Origin: Hyphomicrobium facile
GTDB lineage: Bacteria > Pseudomonadota > Alphaproteobacteria > Rhizobiales > Hyphomicrobiaceae
DNA length: 64,000 nucleotides
Assembly: GCF_900116175.1 (NCBI RefSeq)
Contig: NZ_FPCH01000002.1
Span: 930,001-994,000 of the forward strand
Direction of reading: 5' to 3'
Notes under the pieces: generated by a model
Databases searched by the model: none
Seen by the model: only the letters and a program-made list of their open reading frames with translations
What the model was told of the DNA's origin: nothing
Shown here: positions 62,281 through 64,000 of the stretch, piece after piece
Layout of the letters: every line of letters starts with the position of its first letter
Position numbering within the stretch: the first letter of the stretch is position 1
Translations under genes and position numbers: made by a program

Positions 62281-64000
62281 GCTGCGGCTTCATCGCGATC
62301 AATTGGCCGCCGTTGCCCGCGTCACGCCCTATGCAATGGCCGGCTATGGCGTCAATGTGGCGCTCGCTGCGGCCGCATTTTGGAACACCTTTCCGGCTCA
62401 TCATCTTTTTCTTTGGCTTCTCTTCTCGTTCTCCGTTTGCGGCTTTTTGGGGCTGCGTTCGTGGCCTCGCGCGCCCTCCAGGCGCCGCCATAAGGCCAAC
62501 ACGACACGGAGCGCGCGGAACGCTCTCGTATTCGCAGTCCTACTCGCACTTCCCTGGTCGTTCCTGGCGGCGGCATGGGCCGGCGCCGTAAGCGGGACCA
62601 GCGAGGCGATCCTCACGGCGTTTGTCGTCGGCATGGCTGCAAGCGGCAGCATTCTGCTTGCGCCAATCCCCGCGGCCGCACTCACCTACGCAGGGACCAT
62701 CCTTGGCCCGCTCATACTGAAACTGCTCATTCTCGGCGGTAGGGAAAATTTCGTCCTCTGCGCGCTAGCAGTGAGCTTTTTAGTTTTTCTGGTCGTGCTC
62801 GTCATGACAAACGCTCGCATGTTCATGGAGCGGCTCAAGGTTTTGGACCGGCTCAAAGTGTCCATTGCCGATGCGAAGGCCGCGAATGAGGCGGCGCAGC
62901 GCGCGACGTCGGCGAAGTCGGAATTCTTCGCGACGATGAGCCATGAAATCAGAACGCCGCTGAACAGCGTCATCGGCTATACGAGCCTCGTGCTGGCGCG
63001 ACGGGGCCTCAATACCGAAGATGCGCGCGATCTCGAGATCGTGCGGGATGCCGGACGGTCGCTCCTCAACACCGTGAACGACATCCTCGACTTTTCCGCA
63101 ATCGAAGCCGGGCGCATGAAGCTGCTGCTTGCGCCTACCCTGCTCCGTCCGATCATCGAGAGCTGCCTGTCGCTGATACTGGTCGACGCGCGAGCGAAGG
63201 GGCTAATCTTGAGCGCTGAAATCGATAGCGCGTTGGATGAAGTCTCAGTTTCGGCGGATGCGCAACGCGTCAGGCAGGTACTCGTCAATCTCGTCGGCAA
63301 TGCCGTAAAATTCACGTCGGTTGGCCGTGTCGATGTCCAGGCCAAGTGGGTCAAACGGTCGGACGACGACGTCGTCGTTCGCTTCGTCGTCAAAGATACC
63401 GGTCCCGGCATACCGGAAAAATCGATACCGGAATTGTTCAACAGGTTCAGCCAGCTGGATGGAAGTTACGAGCGGCGCTTCGCAGGATCGGGCCTAGGGC
63501 TCGCCATCAGCAAGAGCATCGTCGTTGCCATGGACGGCCAGATCGGCGTCGACAGCGTGCTCGGCGAAGGGTCGGCTTTTTGGTTTGAATTGCCGCTCGC
63601 CGTCAGCCGGTCACAGCCTTCAACCGAGCGGTCTGCGGATTCGAAACCGGCTGGACCCGGCGGCCTGAATGTTCTGGTGGTCGACGACATGGAGCCGAAC
63701 AGACGGCTCACGTCCACCGTGCTGCGACGTGCAGGGCATCGCGCGGTGACAGCCGCGAGCGGCGCCGAAGCCATTCTGCTGGTGCAGTCGGAAACATTCG
63801 ATGTCATCCTCATGGACATGCAGATGCCCGGGATGAACGGCCTCGCGGCGACGAAGGAAATCCGGAAGCTGCCGCCAAATCAAAGCCAGGTTCCGATCAT
63901 CGCCATGACGGCGAACGTTCTCCCCAACGAAATCGCGAGCTGTTATGCGGCAGGTATGACGGCACACATCGGCAAGCCGTTTGAGATCGATGTGCTGCTT
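62273..64000 (+). CDS. Hybrid sensor histidine kinase with receiver domain (truncated by window end)
   Basis: An open frame from GTG at 62273 through the last base (576 codons, no stop). Six predicted transmembrane helices (residues 20-190) with no large sensor loop; a helical linker; the H-box FATMSHEIRTPLNSVIGYTS with His224; N-box VLVNLVGNAVKFTS (Asn343); G-boxes VVKDTGPGIPE and GSGLGLAISKSIV; then a receiver domain (LNVLVVDDMEPNRR with Asp471/472, phosphoacceptor Asp515 in VILMDMQMPGMNG, Lys568 in IGKPF). It overlaps the Hpt-like gene by 8 bp, so phosphate may move from His224 to Asp515 to the Hpt protein. The C-terminus lies outside. Confidence 0.93.
   Translation, partial: MTKLRLHRDQLAAVARVTPYAMAGYGVNVALAAAAFWNTFPAHHLFLWLLFSFSVCGFLGLRSWPRAPSRRRHKANTTRSARNALVFAVLLALPWSFLAAAWAGAVSGTSEAILTAFVVGMAASGSILLAPIPAAALTYAGTILGPLILKLLILGGRENFVLCALAVSFLVFLVVLVMTNARMFMERLKVLDRLKVSIADAKAANEAAQRATSAKSEFFATMSHEIRTPLNSVIGYTSLVLARRGLNTEDARDLEIVRDAGRSLLNTVNDILDFSAIEAGRMKLLLAPTLLRPIIESCLSLILVDARAKGLILSAEIDSALDEVSVSADAQRVRQVLVNLVGNAVKFTSVGRVDVQAKWVKRSDDDVVVRFVVKDTGPGIPEKSIPELFNRFSQLDGSYERRFAGSGLGLAISKSIVVAMDGQIGVDSVLGEGSAFWFELPLAVSRSQPSTERSADSKPAGPGGLNVLVVDDMEPNRRLTSTVLRRAGHRAVTAASGAEAILLVQSETFDVILMDMQMPGMNGLAATKEIRKLPPNQSQVPIIAMTANVLPNEIASCYAAGMTAHIGKPFEIDVLL

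Noticed and set aside
1-64000. CRISPR array, tRNA or rRNA genes, insertion sequences, prophage or integrase genes
   Set aside because: None were recognised. The catabolic island has no visible integrase or flanking attachment repeats, so recent transfer is not shown.

Overview
The window looks like chromosomal DNA of a high-GC alphaproteobacterium, most likely of the order Hyphomicrobiales. The reasons are a urease cluster in the order ureABCEFGDT (the order of the second urease cluster of Brucella), paired crcB genes, a FixK-type box, Tat-exported polyamine-type binding proteins and an alphaproteobacterial style of coding sequence. A Hyphomicrobium-like methylotroph would fit, but genus is a guess. 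I see no rRNA, tRNA, CRISPR array, insertion sequence or prophage.

Layout. 0.1-4.8 kb: small heat-shock protein, an exported DUF2092-like protein, a FUSC-type membrane protein followed by two crcB fluoride exporters, and a channel-like membrane protein. 4.9-13.0 kb (minus strand): urea transporter, complete urease operon (ureABCEFGD) and a NiCoT nickel/cobalt permease, that is, urea uptake, nickel uptake, enzyme and maturation in one block. Tandem 21-22 bp repeats lie upstream of ureA. 13.3-21.3 kb: two divergent family-2 glycosyltransferases, an M20 amidohydrolase, two small proteins and a large autotransporter.

21.4-51.5 kb is a catabolic island for nitrogen-containing organic compounds. 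It holds (a) a cupin dioxygenase / flavin reductase / acyl-CoA-dehydrogenase-fold oxygenase operon with AraC and XRE-cupin regulators; (b) a PuuR-like regulator, an aldehyde dehydrogenase and a quinone reductase; (c) a polyamine-type ABC transporter ending in a dimethylglycine/sarcosine-dehydrogenase-like enzyme; (d) an NCS1 permease and an MFS permease next to a double-length Lrp regulator, divergent from an operon of luciferase-type monooxygenase, amidohydrolase, flavin reductase, EthD-like protein, a 51-residue membrane protein, aldehyde dehydrogenase and DUF4242 protein; (e) a DAO-family oxidoreductase and a second polyamine-type ABC transporter with its own XRE-cupin regulator. A TTTC-N8-GAAA palindrome recurs before the two amine-oxidoreductase genes and before the second ABC operon, which suggests one regulon. 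Imported amines or amides would be oxidised to aldehydes, then to acids, with ammonia or urea released.

51.8-60.9 kb holds two RND efflux systems back to back (one CusA/CzcA-like on the minus strand, one AcrAB-like on the plus strand), neither with an outer-membrane channel gene. 60.9-64.0 kb holds an exported protein of unknown function, an Hpt-like phosphotransfer protein and, overlapping it by 8 bp, a hybrid histidine kinase that runs off the end of the window.
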